From: Candidatus Saccharimonadota bacterium
GTDB lineage: Bacteria; Patescibacteriota; Saccharimonadia; Saccharimonadales; Saccharimonadaceae
Reading direction: 5' to 3'
DNA length: 64,000 nucleotides
Assembly (NCBI GenBank): GCA_027492735.1
Contig: JAPUEE010000011.1
Coordinates: 1 to 64,000 of the forward strand
Of the stretch, positions 1-6,830 are shown piece by piece. Every line of letters begins with the position of its first letter. Position 1 is the first letter of the stretch. The position numbers were made by a program, and so were the translations under genes. The notes under the pieces are model-generated. The model made no database searches, was not told the DNA's origin, and saw nothing but the letters and a program-made list of their open reading frames with translations.

Positions 1-450
1 CGCCTCCGTGATGCGTTAAAAACCGTATCGAGCGAGTATGACTATATCATTATTGATTCGCCGCCATCTCTCAGCCTCCTAACGGTCAATGCCTTGATTG
101 CTGCTGGACATGTACTATTGCCAGTTCAGGCCGAGTTTTATGCGCTCGAGGGCCTCGGTCAGTTGCTCGAAACGATGCAGTTAGTTCGAAAGGGCCTGAA
201 TCCAACACTAGAGCTACTCGGTGTATTGGTGACAATGATGGACTCGCGTACCACATTATCTGGTCAGGTGTACGAAGAAGTTGCGAAACACTTCCCAGGC
301 AAAGTCATGAATACCCGTATTCCACGAAACGTTCGATTAGCTGAGGCGCCATCACATGGATTACCAGTAGGCGCCTACGATCGGTTCAGTAAAGGCTCAC
401 GTGCCTACAAAGCTGCAGCCGAAGAAATCGTAAAGCGTTTAGGGGCATAA
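1..450 (+). CDS. parA: ParA/Soj chromosome-partitioning ATPase, 3' part
   Basis: The frame is open from the window edge, so the N-terminus with Walker A lies outside. The visible 149 residues carry the Walker B-like [10 protein letters not shown], followed by [16 protein letters not shown] and the [16 protein letters not shown] segment typical of ParA/Soj. ParA is a dimerising ATPase that moves ParB-bound origin regions on the nucleoid. parB lies 750 bp downstream on the same strand, with two small membrane-associated genes inserted between them. It ends in TAA at the start of a GC-rich palindromic repeat. Confidence 0.95.
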   Translation, partial: RLRDALKTVSSEYDYIIIDSPPSLSLLTVNALIAAGHVLLPVQAEFYALEGLGQLLETMQLVRKGLNPTLELLGVLVTMMDSRTTLSGQVYEEVAKHFPGKVMNTRIPRNVRLAEAPSHGLPVGAYDRFSKGSRAYKAAAEEIVKRLGA

Positions 451-460
451 TCTAGATTGG

Positions 461-493
461 CCTCGGGCGACGCGAGGCGGGGCAGGACCCGAG
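461..493. repeat. GC-rich palindromic intergenic repeat, copy 1
   Basis: CTCGGG at 462-467 can pair with CCCGAG at 488-493. The core GACGCGAGGCGGGGCAG (469-485) recurs exactly, in inverted orientation, at 36678-36694, and the right arm GGCAGGACCC recurs inverted at 36618-36627. It sits directly after parA and may act as a terminator-like or REP-like element. Confidence 0.6.
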
Positions 494-510
494 CAAGTTT
501 AAAGTTAAGC

Positions 511-539
511 TTGACAACTGAAAGCGTTTGTGCTAAAGT
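511..539 (+). promoter_or_regulatory. sigma70-type promoter before the small membrane gene
   Basis: TTGACA (511-516) and TAAAGT (534-539) are separated by 17 bp. The transcript would have a leader of roughly 85 nt containing the inverted repeat TCCGACA (583-589) / TGTCGGA (611-617), whose 3' arm lies against the GGAGAAAGG Shine-Dalgarno region of the gene at 634. Confidence 0.6.
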
Positions 540-633
540 GGTAATAAGTTGACCGGATCAACAACAAACACTATACTAACAGTCCGACAAACATTCATAG
601 CTAGAATATCTGTCGGAGAAAGGAAAAGCCACT

Positions 634-855
634 ATGCAAGATGTACAAACAGCGATTGTGCTACTAACAACACTTGTGACGGTCTTGTCGATTGTCATGA
701 TACTGATGATTGTTCTCATCATTGTGCTGCTCGTAAAATTACGTAAAATTGCAAATAACGTACAAACAATCAGCGCAAACATGGCGAGCGCAACCGAGTG
801 GCTGTCCCCTGCAAAAGTTATGGGACATGTAGTTAAACTATTTAAACAACGGTAA
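634..855 (+). CDS. small single-pass membrane protein
   Basis: 73 residues with one long hydrophobic segment (about residues 8-35) followed by a basic turn (KLRKIANN) and an amphipathic tail. This layout resembles small DUF948-like membrane proteins, but I cannot assign a family. GAGAAAGG lies upstream at normal spacing. It is followed after 31 bp by a YtxH-like gene, and such pairs are often associated with the envelope. The position inside the par locus is shared with the next gene. Confidence 0.75.
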   Translation: MQDVQTAIVLLTTLVTVLSIVMILMIVLIIVLLVKLRKIANNVQTISANMASATEWLSPAKVMGHVVKLFKQR

Positions 856-886
856 CTAACTAATAAACGAAAAGGAATCAATTATC

Positions 887-1102
887 ATGAAAAAATTACT
901 CGTAGTAGTCGGTGCAGCAGTAGCAGGGTTTACAGCTGGTATTTTGATGGCACCAAAGAGTGGCAAAGAAACTCGCCAAGACATCAAAGACAAGACAAGT
1001 TCGATGAAAAGCAAAGCTGACAAACAAGTCAAGCAAGCCAAAACAGCCGCCAAAGAGGGGCTCGAATCAGTCAAGGCGAGTGCGAAAAAAGCTACGAAAT
1101 AG
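887..1102 (+). CDS. YtxH-like small membrane protein
   Basis: 71 residues: an N-terminal glycine-rich transmembrane segment (VVVGAAVAGFTAGILMAP) then KSGKETRQDIKDK and a Lys/Ala-rich helical tail. The AP(K)SGKETR junction is the hallmark of YtxH-type (Gas-vesicle/YtxH) proteins, whose biochemical role is unknown although family members are linked to envelope stress. AAAAGGA before the start gives the ribosome site. A 9-bp-stem hairpin follows. Confidence 0.8.
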   Translation: MKKLLVVVGAAVAGFTAGILMAPKSGKETRQDIKDKTSSMKSKADKQVKQAKTAAKEGLESVKASAKKATK

Positions 1103-1128
1103 TTTTTAGCCTGTTGTAATACTGTAGC

Positions 1129-1160
1129 GAACCGGCATTCCTATCACGGAGTGCCGGTTC
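1129..1160 (+). terminator. hairpin terminator after the YtxH-like gene
   Basis: GAACCGGCA (1129-1137) pairs perfectly with TGCCGGTTC (1152-1160) across a 14-nt loop. There is only a short T-rich tail, so termination strength is uncertain. It separates the two small genes from parB, which has its own promoter. Confidence 0.6.
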
Positions 1161-1183
1161 TTGGTTATGCTGGTGATAAAGTG

Positions 1184-1189
1184 TATAAT
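1184..1189 (+). promoter_or_regulatory. -10 box of a leaderless parB promoter
   Basis: TATAAT ends 7 nt before the ATG at 1197, so transcription should start at or next to the start codon. No Shine-Dalgarno is present. This decides the start at 1197 rather than an upstream in-frame ATG at 1161 that would lie upstream of the promoter. Confidence 0.65.
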
Positions 1190-1196
1190 AGACCTT

Positions 1197-2099
1197 ATGA
1201 CAAAAAGGGGATTAGGGAAGGGCTTCGAGTCTCTCATACCGACTGATTTAGTCGAGGAGGACTTCGATCCAACTGCAGCCGAAGACGAAAAGATTTCGGA
1301 TCTCAGAGTAGTGGCTATTGATACTGTCGTACCTGATCAGGATCAGCCGCGACGACATTTCGACGAGGAGGCACTCCAGACCTTGGCTGATTCGATTCGC
1401 GAGCATGGTATTTTACAGCCTATTGTCGTAGTACCGAGCAAACATGGCACCTTTGAGATCGTTGCGGGTGAGCGACGCTGGCGCGCAGCAAAACTAGCGG
1501 GTCAGGCGAAGATTCCAGCTATTGTTCGCACTCTCGGTGCACAGCACAAACTAGAGCTCAGTATTATCGAAAACGTACAGCGATCTGATCTCAATCCTCT
1601 AGAGACCGCAACGGCTTATTTGAAATTGAAGAATCAGTTCAACATGACTGATTCCGATATCGCAAAACGGGTCGGCAAGGCTCTCAGCACTATTTCTAAC
1701 CAAATGCGCCTACTGGGGTTGCCAGACTACGCCAAAGAGGCACTCATTGGTGGTAATCTGAGTGAAGGTCATGCGAGACAGATCTTGGCGTTGCCGGATG
1801 AAAAAGCTAGGCGTCAGTTATTCGATAATATCCTAAAAGACGGTTGGTCAGTGCGCAAGAGCGAGCAGTTTGTGATTGGCTATAAAAAGGGCAACAGTGA
1901 TGAACCAACAGCAGATCGTAGTACCTCAGCTCACAAGGCAACAATGACTGAAACTGATGTCACCAGAGCAATTGCTGCTCGAGTAGGGCTAAAGCCAGAA
2001 TCTATTACTCAGAAAACCACGGCGCACGGCGGGGCAATTATTATCAAATTTGCCGATGAAAAAGAACTAGCTCAGATTCAGCGAGCACTCGGCAAATAA
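1197..2099 (+). CDS. parB: ParB/Spo0J centromere-binding CTP switch protein
   Basis: 300 residues beginning TKRGLGKGFESLIP, the conserved ParB N-terminus. The ParB/sulfiredoxin-like domain contains DQPRRHFDEEAL and the CTP-binding GERRWRAAK box. The central HTH region follows (ENVQRSDLNPLETA, then the DIAKRVGKALSTISNQMRLL recognition helix), and then a C-terminal dimerisation region. It binds parS sites and loads the partition complex with ParA. No obvious parS-like 16-bp palindrome was seen nearby. Confidence 0.95.
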   Translation: MTKRGLGKGFESLIPTDLVEEDFDPTAAEDEKISDLRVVAIDTVVPDQDQPRRHFDEEALQTLADSIREHGILQPIVVVPSKHGTFEIVAGERRWRAAKLAGQAKIPAIVRTLGAQHKLELSIIENVQRSDLNPLETATAYLKLKNQFNMTDSDIAKRVGKALSTISNQMRLLGLPDYAKEALIGGNLSEGHARQILALPDEKARRQLFDNILKDGWSVRKSEQFVIGYKKGNSDEPTADRSTSAHKATMTETDVTRAIAARVGLKPESITQKTTAHGGAIIIKFADEKELAQIQRALGK

Positions 2100-2125
2100 T
2101 TGAGTAATCTTTTTATAGAATGCTA

Positions 2126-2953
2126 TTAAAAGCTGGTCATTTTGTCGAAAGGCCAGACTCGAAAAATTACTGGACCAACAACATTTTCTAGAGGTATAGT
2201 GCCTAAACTAGCACGATCATCTCCGTTGCGACTGTCCATGGAGTAGCTGCCTGCACGATGGTCACCAACGACAAATAACTCATCGTCGGGAACGGTAACG
2301 TCGGTACCGTCGCCATCGACACAGTCGTTATACTCGCTGTCGTTAGTAGCGAGGTTTTTGAAATCGGTATAAGGATCAAAGCCGTCAGGGTTATCTGAGT
2401 TATGAACTTTGAGGACACAATTATTGACCGTTACGCGTTCGCCAGGTAGTCCAATAACTCTCTTTACGACATATTCATCGTCAGTACCACGTACCCATTT
2501 TGGATTGCGAAAGACGATAATTTGACCGCGTTCTGGCACGTACGGTTTTCCTGTGATACTGGCGAGTGTAATGGGGACTCGATTGACAATCAGACGATCG
2601 TTTGGTTCGTCGTTAATACCACCTTCGAGCGTAGGCTCCATACTAGGTCCAACGACATTGAAACTACGAAAGATAAACGTATTGATGAGATAGGCGCCCA
2701 CAATAACGATAACAACAAATACCACTAACCCAAACAGATCATGTAGTTTAGAAGGCGGTTTGCTGGCAGCTGGTTTAGGTGTTTCGATCTTGGTAGCCGA
2801 TAGCGGTTGGTCGGGGATTCTCTGAGTAGCTGCTGAAGCTTGCTTTACAGGGGCAGTGGGTGCTGGCGGCAGAGGCAATCCATCGTAAAAGCTGCCAGTA
2901 GTTTGAGTAGGCGTAACAGTATCTTTTTGGGTATCCTTTTGATTCGGATTCAT
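2126..2953 (-). CDS. lepB: signal peptidase I
   Basis: 275 residues with a long Pro/Thr-rich cytoplasmic N-terminus (about 1-70), one transmembrane helix (LFGLVVFVVIVIVGAYLI), then box B GPSMEPTLEGG with the nucleophilic Ser, box D VVKRVIGLPGE with the general-base Lys, and box E VVGDHRAGSYSMDSR. It removes signal peptides from exported proteins at the outer face of the membrane. The acidic insertion between boxes D and E is larger than in minimal SPases. It is convergent with parB. Confidence 0.95.
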   Translation of the reverse strand: MNPNQKDTQKDTVTPTQTTGSFYDGLPLPPAPTAPVKQASAATQRIPDQPLSATKIETPKPAASKPPSKLHDLFGLVVFVVIVIVGAYLINTFIFRSFNVVGPSMEPTLEGGINDEPNDRLIVNRVPITLASITGKPYVPERGQIIVFRNPKWVRGTDDEYVVKRVIGLPGERVTVNNCVLKVHNSDNPDGFDPYTDFKNLATNDSEYNDCVDGDGTDVTVPDDELFVVGDHRAGSYSMDSRNGDDRASLGTIPLENVVGPVIFRVWPFDKMTSF

Positions 2954-3006
2954 CTCGTATAGTTTACGCTAATGTATCATAAAAGTCCAGCTAGCCCCTC
3001 GTGTGC

Positions 3007-3012
3007 TATAAT
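3007..3012 (+). promoter_or_regulatory. -10 box before the membrane protein gene
   Basis: TATAAT ends 11 nt before the ATG at 3024. With normal -10-to-start spacing the 5' UTR would be only a few nucleotides, another near-leaderless gene. It favours ATG 3024 over the TTG at 3015. Confidence 0.5.
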
Positions 3013-3023
3013 AGTTGCCAGTT

Positions 3024-3803
3024 ATGGTGGAATTGATAAAATCATCAAATCGACGTTCGGTGTTAGCTAGTTTTTTACACGCTTTTTTTTATGTCGTGTA
3101 CGCTATTGCTGTACTCGTGTTGCTCATTGTATTTCCTACGGCACCATGGGCTGCTCTCGCTCTCGTTGTAGTATCAAAATGGCGCGTTGTAGCGGTCCGC
3201 CCACGGTATTGGTGGGCTAATATTCTATCCAATCTACCAGATACGCTATTTGGCATGGGCGTAGTGATTCTCATGTGGGCGAGTGCATCATTACCGCTCC
3301 AAATAGCATTGACGTTAGGACATATAGCATGGTTGATCTATCTCAAACCGAAACATACGAGACATATGATGATGATTCAAGCAGGCGTTTCGCAGTTTAT
3401 AGCGATTTGGGCACTCTTTGTCGTTGGACATGTATTACCACTGTCGGCAGTAGTAGTACTGATGTTCATTATCGGGTTTAGCTCGGCTCGACATGCTCTA
3501 TCGACCTATGACGAAGCCGATAGGGGTTTATTATCGCTGATATGGGGCTTCCTGGCGGCACAGCTAGGGTTTGTCGCGTGGCACTGGACGATCGCCTATT
3601 CAATCGCACCAACACTCAAAATCCCCCAGATAGCAATTATTATAGCGGCGATTGCTATGCTCGCAGAACGAGGCTATGCGGCCTGGTATGATGACGGTAG
3701 AATTAGTTGGAGTGAAATGAAATGGCCGACCATTTTTGTTGGTCTAGTACTAGCACTATTATTACTCATGTTCAGTGGTCTCTGGGACGCTTCGACATTA
3801 TAA
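3024..3803 (+). CDS. polytopic membrane protein of unknown function
   Basis: About 259 residues, almost entirely hydrophobic, with roughly eight transmembrane segments and short basic loops (KPKHTRH). I see no catalytic or transporter signature. It lies between divergent lepB and convergent prmC, so it forms its own transcription unit. The start was chosen from the TATAAT at 3007-3012. Confidence 0.7.
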   Translation: MVELIKSSNRRSVLASFLHAFFYVVYAIAVLVLLIVFPTAPWAALALVVVSKWRVVAVRPRYWWANILSNLPDTLFGMGVVILMWASASLPLQIALTLGHIAWLIYLKPKHTRHMMMIQAGVSQFIAIWALFVVGHVLPLSAVVVLMFIIGFSSARHALSTYDEADRGLLSLIWGFLAAQLGFVAWHWTIAYSIAPTLKIPQIAIIIAAIAMLAERGYAAWYDDGRISWSEMKWPTIFVGLVLALLLLMFSGLWDASTL

Positions 3804-3808
3804 ACGTA

Positions 3809-4612
3809 TTAGTCGCGAGTGAGAACTAGGAGAAAAGGACCACTTTCATCGACACGGTAGTCGTGGTGCTCTGAGAACTTTATCGTTTCAGCTAGTTGTC
3901 TGGTATCTAATTCTAATAATAACGTGCCGTGTTCCGATACATGCTCTTTTGCCTGAACGATGAGCTTCTTGATTAATTCTAGGCCATTATCAGCGGCGAA
4001 TAGAGCTCGTTGTGGCTCGAACGTAGTATCGGGCGAAACTTCCCATGTCGGATCGACATAGGGGAGATTAGCAACAATGATATCGAATTGACCAGATATG
4101 TCGGCTAACAGATCGGATTCTACAAATTTCACTTTGGCGTCTAATTTAGCGGCATTTTTACGTGCAATTTCTAGAGCGACAGGGGAAACATCGCTAGCAG
4201 TGATAGTAGCATTCGGCATCTCCGTGGCTAGGGTGACGGCAATCGCGCCGCTACCCGTGCCGACATCTAGAATATTGGCATTTGAAAAATCGCCATTTAG
4301 CACGAATTCGATCAGAGCTTCGGTTTCAGGTCGGGGAATCAATACGTCAGGCGTGACAGTGAAGTTACGACCATAGAACTCTCGTTGACCGACTAAATAG
4401 GCAATTGGGTGGTGCTGCGTTCGCTGTGCGACCAGGTCATCGAATAGCTTTCGTTCTTTGTCATGTAGTTCCTGGTCGTTATGGGCGTGTAGCCATGTAC
4501 GATCGACTTTTAGGACAAATGCTAACAGAATTTCAGCATCGAGACGGGCCGATGCACTATGTGTTCTATACAGGCGGTCTGTCGCTAGGTCTATTGCAGT
4601 TTCTATCGTCAC
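3809..4612 (-). CDS. prmC: release factor glutamine methyltransferase
   Basis: 267 residues with the PrmC/HemK layout: an N-terminal helical domain ending in PIAYLVGQREFYGR and VTPDVLIPRPETEALIE, SAM motif I ILDVGTGSGAIAV, and the catalytic motif NLPYVDP (NPPY in most homologues). It N5-methylates the Gln of the GGQ motif in RF1 and RF2, both of which are in this window (prfA at 8563, prfB at 29825). Pro to Leu in the second motif position is the one deviation. Confidence 0.92.
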   Translation of the reverse strand: MTIETAIDLATDRLYRTHSASARLDAEILLAFVLKVDRTWLHAHNDQELHDKERKLFDDLVAQRTQHHPIAYLVGQREFYGRNFTVTPDVLIPRPETEALIEFVLNGDFSNANILDVGTGSGAIAVTLATEMPNATITASDVSPVALEIARKNAAKLDAKVKFVESDLLADISGQFDIIVANLPYVDPTWEVSPDTTFEPQRALFAADNGLELIKKLIVQAKEHVSEHGTLLLELDTRQLAETIKFSEHHDYRVDESGPFLLVLTRD

Positions 4613-4690
4613 GCAATAATTGTATCACATTGACACAAACGTTAATTTATGATAGTATATAATCATAGTAATGATACATAAAAAGTAACT

Positions 4691-5344
4691 ATGAAAAAGA
4701 TCCATCAAACACTGTTGTCACCTCGTAGCATTGAACGATCGTCCAATTTGTATCGAGGAATTATCATGAAGTTGTCTGATGTAGCGCTGAATGGTCTGGT
4801 TGCTTCCGGTACTACCACGAGAAGCGACGAAGAGGGTGGTTTCGCAAACTGGGGTGAGAATTCCGGAACATACGCTAGTAGTGATATTCGCACGGCACGT
4901 CTCTACGCTGATACTGGTGCGCTCATAAATCGACAAACTAACCAACTCTCGACACGTGATCAGGATGATTGGACCGTGGGTGTGGTTCGTCGCATCGATA
5001 ACGAGCATAATGACCTGGGTTTTGATCGTGCGCGACCTCAAAAATGGTTGATGAAATTAGACAAATGGATTGCTCATTACGTTATGGGCCGCACTGAATA
5101 TATTACCGTAGAGGAAATACCAGAGGATAAAACGTCAGTGAGAGAAGTCTATTTGTTTCAGGGTGGAACATTGTATGCCAAGTTCGACACTGATGCGGTG
5201 GCACTAGAATCAATTTCGAATACTTTACGAGCCCATCATGGTTATCTGAACGGCGAAGAGGGTGGTGTACAGATCGCTCGGAGCAAGATACGGCGAATTG
5301 ATAGGGTATTTAGCTCTATAGGCGTCAATGAAAAGAAAAGGTAA
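4691..5344 (+). CDS. possible ADP-ribosyltransferase-fold protein
   Basis: 217 residues without a clear family match. Three features in order resemble the ART/PARP-like fold: LYRG near residue 20, GTYASSDIRTARLYAD in the middle, and EYITVEEIPEDKTSVREVYLF in the second half, similar to the Arg / Ser-Thr / Glu triad with its E-x-x-V-x-x-I-P context. This is pattern recognition only. An internal ATG at 4766 has a better Shine-Dalgarno (GAGGA) but would remove the LYRG segment. The next gene is a nucleotidyltransferase-like protein, after a hairpin. Confidence 0.4.
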   Translation: MKKIHQTLLSPRSIERSSNLYRGIIMKLSDVALNGLVASGTTTRSDEEGGFANWGENSGTYASSDIRTARLYADTGALINRQTNQLSTRDQDDWTVGVVRRIDNEHNDLGFDRARPQKWLMKLDKWIAHYVMGRTEYITVEEIPEDKTSVREVYLFQGGTLYAKFDTDAVALESISNTLRAHHGYLNGEEGGVQIARSKIRRIDRVFSSIGVNEKKR

Positions 5345-5366
5345 AATGTCAGACAATTGACATTTT
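5343..5366 (+). terminator. hairpin terminator
   Basis: AAAATGTCA (5343-5351) pairs with TGACATTTT (5358-5366) over a 6-nt loop, and the 3' arm supplies the T-run. It starts immediately at the end of the ART-like gene. Confidence 0.7.
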
Positions 5367-5424
5367 ATAATGATTATGCTAAAATGTATTTTGTACGATC
5401 TATATATAAAAAAGGAATCTCGTT

Positions 5425-5976
5425 ATGGCCCTATTTAGAAAACGTTCACCAGACACTACACCATTTACCCCTGTAGAATCAGAAACTACCTACAAGATTT
5501 TGGATACACTCCAGGCTTCGGATCTAGATCCGAAGGCAACGCTACTCGTCGGTAGCGCTGCCTTGGCTTTACATGGAGCAGTGCTGCATGCCGCTCCTGG
5601 TGAAACTCGCCCAGGCGACGTTGATTTACGAGTCACAACCACACTAGCTCAGGATATATTTGCCCAAGGGTCCTTCAATAGTGCGCCTATTACTATAAAA
5701 GATAACGGAAATCACAAAGCGATGACAGTGTTGCGTCTCGAGACTGCGCCGTTACCGATTGATTTGATTACTGCACCTCTCCATACAATGCGTCGCGAAT
5801 CCTACGACGCCAGGCTCGAAAAGAGAATTGCGGCCGCTCGTCCAATCGTAGGTACCAGGGGTTACCGTATTGTATCGCTCGATGATATCATTCGTGCGCA
5901 GAGGAATAATATGGATGACAAGTCGAGAGATGATCTAGCAAGCGCCTATGAGCTGCTCGTCAGACAGCGCTACTAG
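5425..5976 (+). CDS. nucleotidyltransferase-fold protein
   Basis: 183 residues. LLVGSAALALHG followed by RPGDVDLRV matches the G-S-x(n)-D-x-D metal-binding pattern of the pol-beta/MNT-AbiEii-like nucleotidyltransferase fold, and the C-terminal RIVSLDDIIRAQRNN...DDLASAYELL resembles the helical tail of such proteins. Some members are antitoxin or toxin components and others modify tRNA or antibiotics; I cannot tell which. AAAAAGGA precedes the start. It follows the ART-like gene but seems to have its own promoter region. Confidence 0.55.
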   Translation: MALFRKRSPDTTPFTPVESETTYKILDTLQASDLDPKATLLVGSAALALHGAVLHAAPGETRPGDVDLRVTTTLAQDIFAQGSFNSAPITIKDNGNHKAMTVLRLETAPLPIDLITAPLHTMRRESYDARLEKRIAAARPIVGTRGYRIVSLDDIIRAQRNNMDDKSRDDLASAYELLVRQRY

Positions 5977-6018
5977 TGTTAACCGGTAGGGATCAGTGAT
6001 TTCCCCTCCCAACCCCCC

Positions 6019-6050
6019 TTGACACCAGGGGGGGGGGTAGGTGCTATATT
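6019..6050 (+). promoter_or_regulatory. promoter with a G10 tract in the spacer
   Basis: TTGACA (6019-6024) and an extended -10, TG-C-TATATT (6042-6050), are separated by 20 bp, longer than the usual 17. Ten consecutive G residues (6028-6037) lie inside that spacer. Slippage of the tract would change -35/-10 spacing; seven G would give 17 bp. It drives the collagen-like gene at 6117. Confidence 0.65.
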
Positions 6051-6116
6051 ATAAGCTATAACAATTTATAGCTCTATATAAAGAGAGAATATAGAAGAGA
6101 GAGAGGGAATCAAACC

Positions 6117-6812
6117 ATGACTCGTTTACCAACACCAGGCTCCGATGCAGGAGAGTGGGGCACTATCCTCAATGACTACCTATCCCAAGCCCATAACACA
6201 GACGGTACTCTAAAACCCGCTATTATTACCTCAACTAATCTAGCTCCAGGTGCGGTAACATCAGCCAATCTCTCCCAAGACATCCAAGACCAACTCGATA
6301 CCATAGCTGGCCAACAAGGTGCCACGGGTCCTACTGGCCCTGAAGGCGTTCAAGGTCTCCAGGGTGCTACCGGAGCACCAGGTCTCATTGGTTCAACAGG
6401 CCCCAGTGGCTCACCAGGTCAAGCAGGAGCTACCGGTGCAGCAGGTACACCAGGAAGTAATGGCGCTACAGGGGCAACAGGTCCCAGTGGTGCAAGTGGA
6501 ACACCAGGGATAGTTGGTGCAACGGGAGCAAGTGGACCTACGGGTACTCCAGGTTCACAAGGGGCAACTGGTCCATCAGGCCCTTCGGGAACACCAGGCA
6601 TAAATGGCACTAATGGACAAGATGGAGCGACGGGAGCGACGGGGCCGGCAGGAGCGACCGATATCAACGGCATCACTGGCCTTCGTAGCGAACTAGACAA
6701 CAAAGTCACCGGCCAAAACGGTACTACCGCCCTATGGATTGGTATACAAACCGAATACGACGCCCTACCAACCCATAATGCCACAACGCTGTATGTTGTG
6801 CGGGATGCCTAA
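6117..6812 (+). CDS. collagen-like Gly-X-Y repeat protein
   Basis: 231 residues. Residues 1-65 are LPTPGSDAGEWGTILNDYL-type sequence found at the base of tail-like and collagen-like proteins, about 66-180 are an uninterrupted run of Gly-X-Y triplets rich in GATGPTG and GTPG units, and the last 50 residues form a globular cap. Such triplets form trimeric triple helices in bacterial surface proteins and phage fibres. No signal peptide, membrane segment or sortase motif is visible. It sits 18 bp before the LamG protein gene and is probably cotranscribed with it. Confidence 0.85.
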   Translation: MTRLPTPGSDAGEWGTILNDYLSQAHNTDGTLKPAIITSTNLAPGAVTSANLSQDIQDQLDTIAGQQGATGPTGPEGVQGLQGATGAPGLIGSTGPSGSPGQAGATGAAGTPGSNGATGATGPSGASGTPGIVGATGASGPTGTPGSQGATGPSGPSGTPGINGTNGQDGATGATGPAGATDINGITGLRSELDNKVTGQNGTTALWIGIQTEYDALPTHNATTLYVVRDA

Positions 6813-6830
6813 GGCAAAGGGGCTAGACTG

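Noticed and set aside
451-1196. parS site in the par region
   Set aside because: No sequence close to the 16-bp TGTTTCACGTGAAACA palindrome was found in parA-parB or the gap between them.
6300-6660. CRISPR-like spaced repeats in the collagen-like gene
   Set aside because: The periodicity is the 9-bp Gly-X-Y coding repeat with no conserved repeat/spacer units; no cas genes occur in the window.
6419-6784. Pro/Ala-rich ORF on the minus strand of the collagen-like gene
   Set aside because: It is the complement of Gly-X-Y repeats, which always yields open Pro/Val/Ala-rich frames; it has no ribosome site.
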